A stretch of DNA of 18,558 nucleotides, from the NCBI GenBank assembly GCA_964367085.1, contig CAYIWL010000015.1, positions 1 to 18,558 on the forward strand, written 5' to 3'. Below, one piece after another: positions 1 to 6,192 of the stretch (positions are counted from its first letter, which is position 1; every line of letters begins with the position of its first letter). The notes beneath the pieces are model-generated. The model saw nothing but the letters and a program-made list of their open reading frames with translations. It was not told where the DNA came from and did not search any database. The stretch is from JACPIN01 sp964367085 (lineage in GTDB: Archaea > Nanobdellota > Nanobdellia > SCGC-AAA011-G17 > ARS1403). The translations under genes and the position numbers were made by a program.

Positions 1-221
1 GGTATCTAAATAAAGTCCCGGAAGAAAATGAATTAGATTTTGGAAAAGATCATATTCCTGATGTTCTAGCTCAGCTAGCAAAAAAGCCAAGAGATTTGTC
101 GAGGCTGGAACTGGAAGATATCCCCCTACTTCAAGCAATTGAGATGCCCATAGGAGAAGTGCTTCAAATCCAAGGTTATGATCCGCACAAGTGGAAAACA
201 AATTCTCAAATGGCAGCATAA
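1..221 (+). CDS. thyA: Probable thymidylate synthase (ThyA type), C-terminal fragment
   Basis: This is the last 72 codons of a gene running in from the left edge, open in the frame starting at base 3 and ending TAA at 219-221. ThyA converts dUMP to dTMP using methylene-tetrahydrofolate. The fragment ends with GYDPH followed by a short tail, like the ThyA C-terminus (…EGYDPHPxIKAPVAV) whose Tyr and His contact the nucleotide. About 45 residues earlier, GKDHIPDVLAQLAKKPRDL resembles the ThyA segment with DAHIYxxHxxxLKEQLxREPxPL. The proline after YDPH and the usual APVAV ending are not conserved. The next gene, thymidylate kinase, starts 2 nt after this stop, so the two are probably co-transcribed, and the pathway context supports the call. 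The catalytic cysteine lies outside the window. A dCMP hydroxymethylase-like relative cannot be excluded. Confidence 0.58.
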   Translation, partial: YLNKVPEENELDFGKDHIPDVLAQLAKKPRDLSRLELEDIPLLQAIEMPIGEVLQIQGYDPHKWKTNSQMAA

Positions 222-223
222 AA

Positions 224-880
224 ATGTTTAATGGTTTATTCGTTGTTCTGGAAGGAGGAGATTATTCTGGGAAAGGAGAGCAGACTAAAAGATTGCATAA
301 TCTATTTGTTGATTTTTCTGAAGACAATGCAATATTAACCGAACACGAACCAACTGGAAGAGCTAAGAAGATTAAAGAAAACTTAGCTGCAGACCTAGAC
401 CCATATTCTAAAGCTGTTGAAATGACCTCTTTATACATCGATGATAGGGATTTTCATACGAGGATGGATATAGCTCCTGCATTAGAAAGAGGAAAAATTG
501 TAATTGAGAATCGTTACAAGATGTCAACTTGCGCTTATCAGTGGGCTCAAGGCATTTCACTTGAAGAGTTATTCAAATTGCACGATGAGAAATTTATCCT
601 AATTCCTGACATAACCTATGTTCTTGATATAACTCCAGAAACAGCAACCAGAAGAAGCAAAAATGATGGAGTAACAAGAGATAAATTTGAAAGACTTGAA
701 GAATTTAGAAACAGAGTATATTTAAATTATAGAACTCTGACAGGAATGGCACAGCAAGATTTGTCTTTATTTGGAAAAGTAGAGTTAATTGATGGAAACA
801 ATGGCCAAGATCAAGTTACTGCTGACATCATGAAAACCTTGAAACCTATATATGATGAGTGGATTTTAGAACAAGCTTAA
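224..880 (+). CDS. tmk: Thymidylate kinase-like protein (dTMP to dTDP), divergent P-loop
   Basis: A 218-residue P-loop nucleotide monophosphate kinase, normal length for thymidylate kinase. Near the N-terminus it has VVLEGGDYSGKGEQ (residues 7-20), in the place of the family's EGxDGxGKSTQ. EHEPTG follows (compare TREPGG), then ENRY at 95-98 in the position of DRY, and an arginine/lysine-rich lid before a long C-terminal helix. The Walker A Ser/Thr after the lysine is replaced by Gly-Glu, which is odd. I chose ATG 224, 2 nt after the thyA stop. A GTG at 191 would lengthen the protein by 11 residues but overlap thyA. There is no TATA element at the expected distance, so it is probably read with thyA. 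The family call is fairly sure; substrate specificity for dTMP is inferred from neighbours. Confidence 0.82.
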   Translation: MFNGLFVVLEGGDYSGKGEQTKRLHNLFVDFSEDNAILTEHEPTGRAKKIKENLAADLDPYSKAVEMTSLYIDDRDFHTRMDIAPALERGKIVIENRYKMSTCAYQWAQGISLEELFKLHDEKFILIPDITYVLDITPETATRRSKNDGVTRDKFERLEEFRNRVYLNYRTLTGMAQQDLSLFGKVELIDGNNGQDQVTADIMKTLKPIYDEWILEQA

Positions 881-1083
881 TTTTTCTTTTCAATCTTAAT
901 TGCTTCGACAGGGCATATATCTTTAGCTTCTTCATTCTTAGCCAGCTCTTTGTCGTCGATAACTTCCTTCTTAACTTTAGCTTTTGTGTTGTCGTCATTC
1001 ATGTAGAAGTTTTCTTCGCATGCAGCAACACAGGCATTGCAACCAATACATTCATCCGTAACGTGAACTTTGTACTTTGCCAT
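877..1083 (-). CDS. Ferredoxin, single [4Fe-4S]
   Basis: A 68-residue acidic protein with C13-x2-C16-x2-C19 near the N-terminus and C57-Pro in ICPVEAI near the C-terminus, the ligand set of a one-cluster [4Fe-4S] ferredoxin. C23 is an extra cysteine. It is a soluble electron carrier; its redox partner cannot be read from the sequence. Its stop codon overlaps the convergent tmk stop by 4 bp (877-880). A TATA-like element at 1105-1114 lies about 26 bp before the ATG, so the mRNA is probably leaderless. It sits between dTTP-pathway genes and close to the ribonucleotide reductase, so it could help re-reduce that enzyme, but this is only inference. Confidence 0.9.
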   Translation of the reverse strand: MAKYKVHVTDECIGCNACVAACEENFYMNDDNTKAKVKKEVIDDKELAKNEEAKDICPVEAIKIEKKN

Positions 1084-1104
1084 CTTACTTCATTTCAAAC
1101 TAAG

Positions 1105-1114
1105 ATTTATAAAG
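1105..1114 (-). promoter_or_regulatory. TATA-box-like element for the ferredoxin gene
   Basis: On the minus strand this reads CTTTATAAAT. Its centre is 26.5 bp upstream of the ferredoxin ATG, so transcription would start at or next to the start codon. No Shine-Dalgarno sequence is visible. Confidence 0.55.
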
Positions 1115-1132
1115 TTTTCAGTCAGAATTAAT

Positions 1133-2161
1133 TCATTGATAACTGTAAAGCTCAACTTTTTCGTCTAATATTTCTAACTTTATTCCAGCTCTCTTGAATA
1201 ACTCCTCAGATTCCTTTCCGGCATGATACTTTTTTTCAGCTACTACCCGTTTAATTCCGGAATTGATAATTAGTTTCGCACATGTCGAGCATGGCGTCAT
1301 TTTGCAATAAACCGTTGCTCCTTCTATAGAAACCCCAAGTTTTGCTGCCTGACAAATGGCATTTTGTTCTGCATGAGTCGTTCTTACACAATGTTGAGTT
1401 CTTGTTCCATCTTCATGAACTGTCGTTTTCATCTGATGACCAACTTCATCACAGTGAGGGATTCCTATCGGGCTTCCAACATACCCAGTAACTAAAATCC
1501 TTTTATCTTTAGCAATTACGCAGCCACTTCTCCCCCTATTGCAAGTTGCCCTTAACGCTACTGTTTTCGAGATTTCCATAAAATACTCGTCCCAGCCAGG
1601 TCGAGGACTTCTTTTTTTTATTTCGGCATATATTTTATCTACTTCATTTTTAAGATAACTCATATCGTAGTTATTTTCGATTTTGAAATCTGCTAGTTCA
1701 ATGCATTTTAATAAGTTTGATTTAGCTGGATTATCTGAAGTTGTTTCTGATTTTTCATCGTCCACAAATTTTTCAAAGGTTACATCATCTGTCAAACTTT
1801 TTCTTAGCTTGATTCTTTCATATCTCTTTTCAATGTCTGCGTCAATTGCAATTAAATAAAAAGTTCCTTTGTTCTTTAAGAGTTCAACCTCTCCAACAGA
1901 TCTCAGGCTTTCAATTACACTGTCTTTATTTTCATTTTTTGCTTTTTCATATAACCTCTCTGCTATGTAACTTGGAGAGTTTTCTTCCCTCAGTTTGTTT
2001 GCCATGAAAAGTAGATTTTCCCTGTTAGTTGGCAGATTTATTTTTTCTAATTCTTTTGCTAAGAAATCTCTGACTGAGAAATGAACAAATCCTTTCTGTT
2101 TCAAAAATTCAACAACGGTCCCTTTTCCCGCCCCGGTAGTTCCTGTAATCCCAATAATCAT
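1133..2161 (-). CDS. P-loop nucleotide kinase-like / dCMP deaminase fusion
   Basis: A 342-residue two-domain protein. Residues about 1-175 form a dephospho-CoA-kinase/UPF0200-like P-loop domain starting GITGTTGAGKGT (lysine 13). Residues about 185-335 form a dCMP deaminase domain that begins RPGWDEYFMEI, with the zinc and catalytic signature HAEQNA (His263, Glu265) and PCSTC (Cys291, Cys294). Deamination of dCMP gives dUMP for thymidylate synthase. The same domain order is known in yeast Dcd1-type enzymes and in the bacterial antiphage DcdV/AvcD proteins. The pathway neighbours (thyA, tmk, nrdJ, dut) favour a housekeeping role here. ATG 2161 is preferred over a TTG one codon upstream. A TATA-like element at 2183-2192 is 26.5 bp from that ATG. 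The substrate of the kinase domain is unknown; it may act as an allosteric nucleotide sensor. Confidence 0.88.
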   Translation of the reverse strand: MIIGITGTTGAGKGTVVEFLKQKGFVHFSVRDFLAKELEKINLPTNRENLLFMANKLREENSPSYIAERLYEKAKNENKDSVIESLRSVGEVELLKNKGTFYLIAIDADIEKRYERIKLRKSLTDDVTFEKFVDDEKSETTSDNPAKSNLLKCIELADFKIENNYDMSYLKNEVDKIYAEIKKRSPRPGWDEYFMEISKTVALRATCNRGRSGCVIAKDKRILVTGYVGSPIGIPHCDEVGHQMKTTVHEDGTRTQHCVRTTHAEQNAICQAAKLGVSIEGATVYCKMTPCSTCAKLIINSGIKRVVAEKKYHAGKESEELFKRAGIKLEILDEKVELYSYQ

Positions 2162-2182
2162 CAAGAATAAAAAAATAAAAGA

Positions 2183-2192
2183 ATTATAAAAG
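2183..2192 (-). promoter_or_regulatory. TATA-box-like element for the kinase/dCMP deaminase gene
   Basis: Minus-strand TTTTATAATT, centred 26.5 bp before the ATG at 2161. This is the same spacing as for the ferredoxin gene, so a leaderless mRNA is likely. It means this gene need not depend on read-through from nrdJ. Confidence 0.5.
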
Positions 2193-2214
2193 CATTCTTA
2201 TGCCGTGAAGTATA

Positions 2215-2230
2215 TAACTGTTTTCAGTTA
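2215..2230 (-). other. Small inverted repeat after nrdJ
   Basis: TAACTG-TTTT-CAGTTA is a perfect 6-bp stem with a 4-base loop, 4 bp past the nrdJ stop and upstream of the kinase/deaminase promoter. It could be a 3'-end structure for the nrdR-nrdJ mRNA or an operator. No T-run follows it on the minus strand, so it is not a classical intrinsic terminator. Confidence 0.3.
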
Positions 2231-2234
2231 AAGA

Positions 2235-4901
2235 CTAACATTCTGAATGTCCGCAGGAATGACATTTTTTGCATCCCTCTTCAAATACCAGTCTCCCTTT
2301 ATCGCATTCAGGGCATTTCACCCCATAACTAGAGCTGTTTTTTGAAGAAGGTTTAAGTGACTCTCCTTCATCTTCTCCATCTTTTGTCAAAGGTGTGTTG
2401 GGGTCATATTTTTTCCATCCACCCTTCACATCGGAATGCCTCCTTAATATCTCGGAAACTTCCTGATCAAATTGGACGTAGTCTACATTTCCGGTTAAAA
2501 AGTCCGCAATATTGTCCCCCCTTCTTGCAATTTCATATTTTGTTAAAGCTTTTGCAAAACCCATCTCCAATGACTGTATTCTCCCGCCGCTTGTAGCTGT
2601 AGAAACCCCGGAGCCGATTCCCTCTAACTGGTCAATTATCCTCTCAAGGCTTCCCCCGCTTTTAAGCCACATGGAAGTTAATCTTCCAAGTCCTTCTAAT
2701 GTAGCAACTTCCTGCTCACCAGCACTTCCAATGGTTGCAAATGTTTCTACAGGAGCATAATCTCTTTTTGGATCTACAACAACTTCAACGTGCATATTTC
2801 CAAAAGGTGTTTGCTGTCTGATCCTTAAAGCAGGCATCATCGGCGGAAGCTTTAGGGGATTTTGTATTGTGCCACTAATTGGTTTTTCTTCCGCTTTTCC
2901 ATGACCCGTTTCTAATACCTGAACTGTTTTCGATCCATCTCGATAAACAGTTATACCCTTGAGATCATTTTTCCATGCCAAGAGGTAAGCATTTTTAACG
3001 TCGTCAACTGTCACATCATTCTTCATATTTATTGTTTTACTTACTGCATTATCTGTCCCTCTTTGAAAAGCTGCTTGCATTCTTATATGCGATTCGTAAC
3101 TAATATCGTGAGAGGTTTTAAAGACTCTTTTCAGTCCATCTGGTATGTCTTCAATTCCTTGAATATTCCCATGATTTTTTTCGATCAAAGTGGCAATTGT
3201 TTCCATGTCAACTCCCATCTCTTTAGCCTGTCTTATAAATGCAGGAATTGTATAAAGAAGAGAATCCCCGCCCCGTATATTTTTTCTCCAGGTTATAGCG
3301 AAGAACGGTTCTATGCCTGATGCTACATCATAAACCATAGAGATAGTCCCAGTAGGGGCGATAGTAGTCCTTTCAACATTCCTAACTCTGTTCTCAGGAT
3401 TTCCATCGTCGTAAATACTCCCTTCAAATGCAGGAAATACCCCTTTTTCTCTGGCTAGTTCGACAGAAGCTTTTTTGGCAGTGTCTGTTATGAAAGTCAT
3501 TACTTTTTCACCTAGTTCATAAGCTTCTTCAGAATCGTAAGGAATCCTTAATTCTGCCAACATGTCTGCCCATCCCATAACCCCCATACCTATTCTCCTA
3601 TGACTGAGAACTGTTTTTTCCACTTCTGGTATTGGTCCTTTATTTGCATCATTAACATTGTCCATAAACCTTGTTGCTGTAGTTGTCACTCGCCCCAACC
3701 TACCATAATCAACTACTTTTTTTCCAATTTCATTAATCCTTACCATCATGGACAAGATTATACTTCCCAAGTTGCATGCATCGTACCAATGTAATGGTTG
3801 TTCTCCACATGGGTTTGTGGTAGTAATATCCCCTTCATTTGGCAAAGGGTTATGCCTATTTATCGCATTAAGGAAGATCATTCCAGGATCAGCCGTTTTC
3901 CAAGCAAGATTAGCTATGGTGTCCATGACATAAGGCGCGTATAACTGAACTGTTCCCTCTTCTGATATTCTTCCTGCAACGCTTCCAGAATAAGAATCTA
4001 ACACTTTGGTTTTTCCAGGAATCACTTTTCCCCCTTCGGTGTCTAATCTTAAAGATGCAGGTTTAGGTTTTTTACCGACTTCTGCCCCACCTACCTTATT
4101 CTGCTCAATATTCTTCACGATTTGCTCTAATTTACTATAATGAAAACTCTCTCCTTTTGGAAATTCCAAGTTGTAAAATTCTCCGCTTTCAACAGCTCTC
4201 ATGAACACGTCAAATATCCCAACGGAAACATTGAAATTAGTTATCTCTCCTCTTTCGGCTTTTGCATAGATAAAGTCCAATATGTCTGGATGATTAACAT
4301 TAAGGATTCCCATATTTGCTCCTCTTCTATTTCCTGAGTTTATTACTTCTGTTTCTTTATCGAACTGACCTATGAAAGATACAACTCCCGATGCGATTCC
4401 TTTTGATTTTTGCACATAAGTCCCTCTTGGTCTTAATTCTGAGAAATTGTAGCCAGTTCCTCCACCATTTTTGTGTATAATTGCAGCATCTCTTACCGAG
4501 CTGAATATTCCTGGTAAGTCGTCTGGGACAGGCAGTACATAACAGTTAAATAGACCTTTAATATCTGTTCCAGCATTTGTCCAGATCCTGCCTGCTGGAG
4601 AAAACTCACTGTCTGCAATCATATGATAAAATTCTTCTGTAAATTTATCAACATCTTCTTGAGACCTTCCATATTGAAGCTCGACATTTGCCATTGTTTT
4701 GGCCATTCTATAAATGGCTCCAGCAGGGGTTTCAATTATCTCCCCAACTTCATCTCTTACCAAATACTTTTTTTCTAAAGCGTATATTTGGTTATGTCCA
4801 AGACTTTCCACCAATTTTCCAGAATTAACATAACTAGGAAGCTCTTTTTCCTTGCCCTCTCTTCTTATTCCTCCAGAAGCTATAACCTCTAGTCTATCCA
4901 T
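2235..4901 (-). CDS. nrdJ: Adenosylcobalamin-dependent (class II) ribonucleotide reductase
   Basis: An 888-residue NrdJ that reduces ribonucleotides to deoxyribonucleotides using a B12-derived radical. Visible family blocks are FNCYVLP with Cys120 (reducing pair), NGGGTGYNFSELRPRG (145-160), NPCGEQPL with the radical Cys365 and Glu367, Cys376 in ACNLGS, and TIAPTGTISM for phosphate binding. A Cys-rich zinc-ribbon-like C-terminus (CPECDKG…CKKCHSCGHSEC) is typical of long NrdJ enzymes and shuttles electrons to the active site. No N-terminal ATP-cone and no intein are seen. It lies 12 bp downstream of nrdR. Its Shine-Dalgarno GGGGTGAT (4907-4914) overlaps the nrdR stop and sits 5 nt from the ATG, so it is translated from a shared mRNA under NrdR control. 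Confidence 0.97.
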   Translation of the reverse strand: MDRLEVIASGGIRREGKEKELPSYVNSGKLVESLGHNQIYALEKKYLVRDEVGEIIETPAGAIYRMAKTMANVELQYGRSQEDVDKFTEEFYHMIADSEFSPAGRIWTNAGTDIKGLFNCYVLPVPDDLPGIFSSVRDAAIIHKNGGGTGYNFSELRPRGTYVQKSKGIASGVVSFIGQFDKETEVINSGNRRGANMGILNVNHPDILDFIYAKAERGEITNFNVSVGIFDVFMRAVESGEFYNLEFPKGESFHYSKLEQIVKNIEQNKVGGAEVGKKPKPASLRLDTEGGKVIPGKTKVLDSYSGSVAGRISEEGTVQLYAPYVMDTIANLAWKTADPGMIFLNAINRHNPLPNEGDITTTNPCGEQPLHWYDACNLGSIILSMMVRINEIGKKVVDYGRLGRVTTTATRFMDNVNDANKGPIPEVEKTVLSHRRIGMGVMGWADMLAELRIPYDSEEAYELGEKVMTFITDTAKKASVELAREKGVFPAFEGSIYDDGNPENRVRNVERTTIAPTGTISMVYDVASGIEPFFAITWRKNIRGGDSLLYTIPAFIRQAKEMGVDMETIATLIEKNHGNIQGIEDIPDGLKRVFKTSHDISYESHIRMQAAFQRGTDNAVSKTINMKNDVTVDDVKNAYLLAWKNDLKGITVYRDGSKTVQVLETGHGKAEEKPISGTIQNPLKLPPMMPALRIRQQTPFGNMHVEVVVDPKRDYAPVETFATIGSAGEQEVATLEGLGRLTSMWLKSGGSLERIIDQLEGIGSGVSTATSGGRIQSLEMGFAKALTKYEIARRGDNIADFLTGNVDYVQFDQEVSEILRRHSDVKGGWKKYDPNTPLTKDGEDEGESLKPSSKNSSSYGVKCPECDKGRLVFEEGCKKCHSCGHSEC

Positions 4902-4906
4902 TTTTA

Positions 4907-4914
4907 ATCACCCC
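4907..4914 (-). promoter_or_regulatory. Shine-Dalgarno of nrdJ
   Basis: Minus-strand GGGGTGAT, 5 nt before the nrdJ ATG and overlapping the last base of the nrdR stop. It is one of the few strong ribosome binding sites here and fits an internal cistron of an operon. Confidence 0.7.
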
Positions 4915-5363
4915 TATTTTTTTATTTCCTTTATCTCTTTTTCAAAGTCTTTTACATCATCAAAGCTCCTGTAGACAGAAGCAAATCGAATATAAGCAAC
5001 CTTGTCAAGTTTTTTTAATGCGCTTATCACCTTCTCACCTATTTTTTCAGTTTTTATTTCAGTTGATTTCAATTTTCTCAAATCGCTTTCAATCATATCA
5101 ACAATCTTGTCAATCTGCTCAAGCGTTACAGGCCTTTTCTCGCACGCCCTTAATATTCCCCTTCTGATTTTCTCCTTATCAAGAGGCTCTTTTCTTCCAT
5201 CTTTTTTGATAACGCTCAGGTCAACCCTCTCAATCCGCTCGTATGTTGTGAATCTTTTCTCACACTTCAAGCATTCACGCCTTCTTCTTGTAATGTCAAA
5301 CTCCCCTGTCTCGCGCTTATCAACAACTTTTGTCTCATTATGACTGCAGTAAGGGCATTTCAT
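4914..5363 (-). CDS. nrdR: Transcriptional repressor NrdR
   Basis: A 149-residue protein of normal NrdR length. The N-terminal zinc ribbon has Cys3, Cys6, Cys31 and Cys34 with the arginine-rich DITRRRREC stretch between, the DNA-binding part. Residues about 49-140 are an ATP-cone, including the family signature KLDKVAYIRFASVYRSF. In bacteria NrdR senses the dATP/ATP ratio and represses ribonucleotide reductase genes through paired NrdR boxes. Here it is the first gene of an operon with nrdJ. A near-consensus NrdR box lies just upstream of its own ATG, so it probably regulates itself and nrdJ. NrdR is mainly bacterial, so transfer into this archaeal lineage is likely. Confidence 0.96.
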   Translation of the reverse strand: MKCPYCSHNETKVVDKRETGEFDITRRRRECLKCEKRFTTYERIERVDLSVIKKDGRKEPLDKEKIRRGILRACEKRPVTLEQIDKIVDMIESDLRKLKSTEIKTEKIGEKVISALKKLDKVAYIRFASVYRSFDDVKDFEKEIKEIKK

Positions 5364-5367
5364 ATTT

Positions 5368-5383
5368 ATACAATATATTGTGT
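5368..5383 (-). promoter_or_regulatory. NrdR box 1 (operator of nrdR-nrdJ)
   Basis: The 16-mer ATACAATATATTGTGT (plus strand) contains the perfect 12-bp palindrome ACAATATATTGT (5370-5381). It matches the published bacterial NrdR-box consensus acaCwAtATaTwGtgt at 15 of 16 positions by my count. It begins 5 bp upstream of the nrdR ATG, inside the predicted leader. Confidence 0.82.
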
Positions 5384-5399
5384 ATCATCAAGTCATCAA

Positions 5400-5415
5400 C
5401 AACAACATGTTGATT
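5400..5415 (-). promoter_or_regulatory. Possible NrdR box 2
   Basis: The window contains the perfect palindrome CAACATGTTG (5403-5412). Its centre is 32 bp from that of box 1, about three helical turns, the spacing typical of paired NrdR boxes. It matches the box consensus at only about 10 of 16 positions, so it would be the weaker half-site. It covers the position where transcription should start given the TATA element at 5431-5440. Confidence 0.55.
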
Positions 5416-5430
5416 TCAAAAAACAAAACT

Positions 5431-5440
5431 TATTTATATA
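5431..5440 (-). promoter_or_regulatory. TATA-box-like element of the nrdR-nrdJ operon
   Basis: Minus-strand TATATAAATA. A start about 25 bp downstream would fall near 5408-5411, inside NrdR box 2, giving a leader of roughly 45 nt that carries box 1. This differs from most genes in the window, whose TATA elements are only 26-30 bp from the start codon. Confidence 0.55.
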
Positions 5441-5480
5441 GATTCATATCCCGCAGTATATAAATGAGAATTTAATTTTT

Positions 5481-6074
5481 TTAATTCTGAATTTCTTCAC
5501 GGCCCATACTTGAAGTTCTGCCTCCTTGATGTTGACCAGAATAAGTTCTTTTAATCTCCCCGATCACGACCTCAAACTCTATATTGAACATTCTAGCGCC
5601 AAGCTCAAAAATAAAGTTACAATCTCCTTGGTTTTTTATTCCAAATGTCAAATTTCCTTTGTATCCTGGATCTGTTTTGGTTGCATGAAAACTAATTCCG
5701 CCTCTTTGCAAAGAACTTCTTGGCCAAACCTTAGGTATCAAATATCCTTCCGGTAACAAAGGGTCATACTTTATTTTTACATTAGGAGAGTTTATAATTT
5801 CAATAGTTGTAACAAGGACATATTCTCCTGGCTTTAGTACAATAATCCTATTTCCATCTTTTTCAAAATCACCAATTAACTCTGTTTTGGGCGAATATCG
5901 CTTCCCGCCTGTATCGTCTGCTCCTAAAAAACTATCTCCGATAATTCTATGAACCTGTCCTACTCTTAAATCAATACCAGATCCTTCAGGATTATTTAAC
6001 TCTCTCTCAGAGAGACCTTCAATTAATTTATAATCTTGATTCAGATCGAGAATCATTAATGAAGATACTTTCAT
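5481..6074 (-). CDS. dut: Archaeal dUTP diphosphatase (Dcd/Dut superfamily)
   Basis: A 197-residue protein of the trimeric dUTPase/dCTP deaminase fold. It has GIDLRVG at about 33-39, LKPGEYVLV at about 80-88, PRSSLQRGG at 118-126, TDPGYKGNLTF at 134-144 and a C-terminal YSGQHQGG at 178-185. The pattern follows archaeal dUTPases (DPGWDGNLTLMLYN…NYQG). Position 145, which would hold the catalytic glutamate of dCTP deaminases (ITLE), is glycine, which argues against deaminase activity. Hydrolysis of dUTP to dUMP keeps uracil out of DNA and feeds ThyA. The start at 6074 has Shine-Dalgarno GAGGTGAT (6084-6091) 9 nt upstream. Unusually, a leader of about 65 nt with an abutting small ORF precedes it. 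An alternative start is Met7. Confidence 0.82.
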   Translation of the reverse strand: MKVSSLMILDLNQDYKLIEGLSERELNNPEGSGIDLRVGQVHRIIGDSFLGADDTGGKRYSPKTELIGDFEKDGNRIIVLKPGEYVLVTTIEIINSPNVKIKYDPLLPEGYLIPKVWPRSSLQRGGISFHATKTDPGYKGNLTFGIKNQGDCNFIFELGARMFNIEFEVVIGEIKRTYSGQHQGGRTSSMGREEIQN

Positions 6075-6119
6075 TCAAAACATATCACCTCGCACCTCTC
6101 GTCCCGGGACAATCAGCAT
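6075..6119 (-). other. Possible upstream ORF in the dut leader
   Basis: ATG at 6117-6119 opens a 14-codon frame, MLIVPGREVRGDMF, whose TGA (6075-6077) directly abuts the dut ATG. The segment is GC-rich for this genome, contains the palindrome GTCCCGGGAC (6101-6110) and carries GAGGTG twice, the second copy being the dut ribosome binding site. It could couple or attenuate dut translation. It may also be chance; no homology is recognised. Confidence 0.35.
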
Positions 6120-6163
6120 CGCCAATTTGACTTGATATCTAATCCATTTGAAAATTTGCTCTG

Positions 6164-6173
6164 TTTATAAATA
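6164..6173 (-). promoter_or_regulatory. TATA-box-like element for dut
   Basis: Minus-strand TATTTATAAA. It predicts a transcription start near 6141, about 20 bp before the upstream ORF and about 65 nt before the dut ATG. Confidence 0.45.
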
Positions 6174-6192
6174 TTTACCAATCACAAAACAA

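Noticed and set aside
859..1131. A 90-codon + strand frame across the ferredoxin gene
   Set aside because: It is antisense to a clear [4Fe-4S] ferredoxin and gives a Phe/Cys-rich sequence with no features of a real protein.
1133..2161. Kinase/dCMP deaminase fusion as an antiphage defence gene
   Set aside because: The domain order is shared with DcdV/AvcD, but all neighbours are dNTP biosynthesis genes and no defence or mobile genes are near, so I kept it as a metabolic enzyme and raised the link only as a finding.
2357..4337. Several + strand frames of 61-85 codons inside nrdJ
   Set aside because: They are mirror images of conserved NrdJ coding sequence, have no promoter or ribosome binding site pattern, and resemble no known protein.
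5481..6074. Annotation of this gene as dCTP deaminase
   Set aside because: The catalytic Glu position is Gly and the surrounding motif follows archaeal dUTPases, so dUTP diphosphatase is the better call.
6101..6110. GTCCCGGGAC as a hairpin terminator
   Set aside because: It is a palindrome without loop bases and no T-run follows; it lies upstream of dut, not after a gene.
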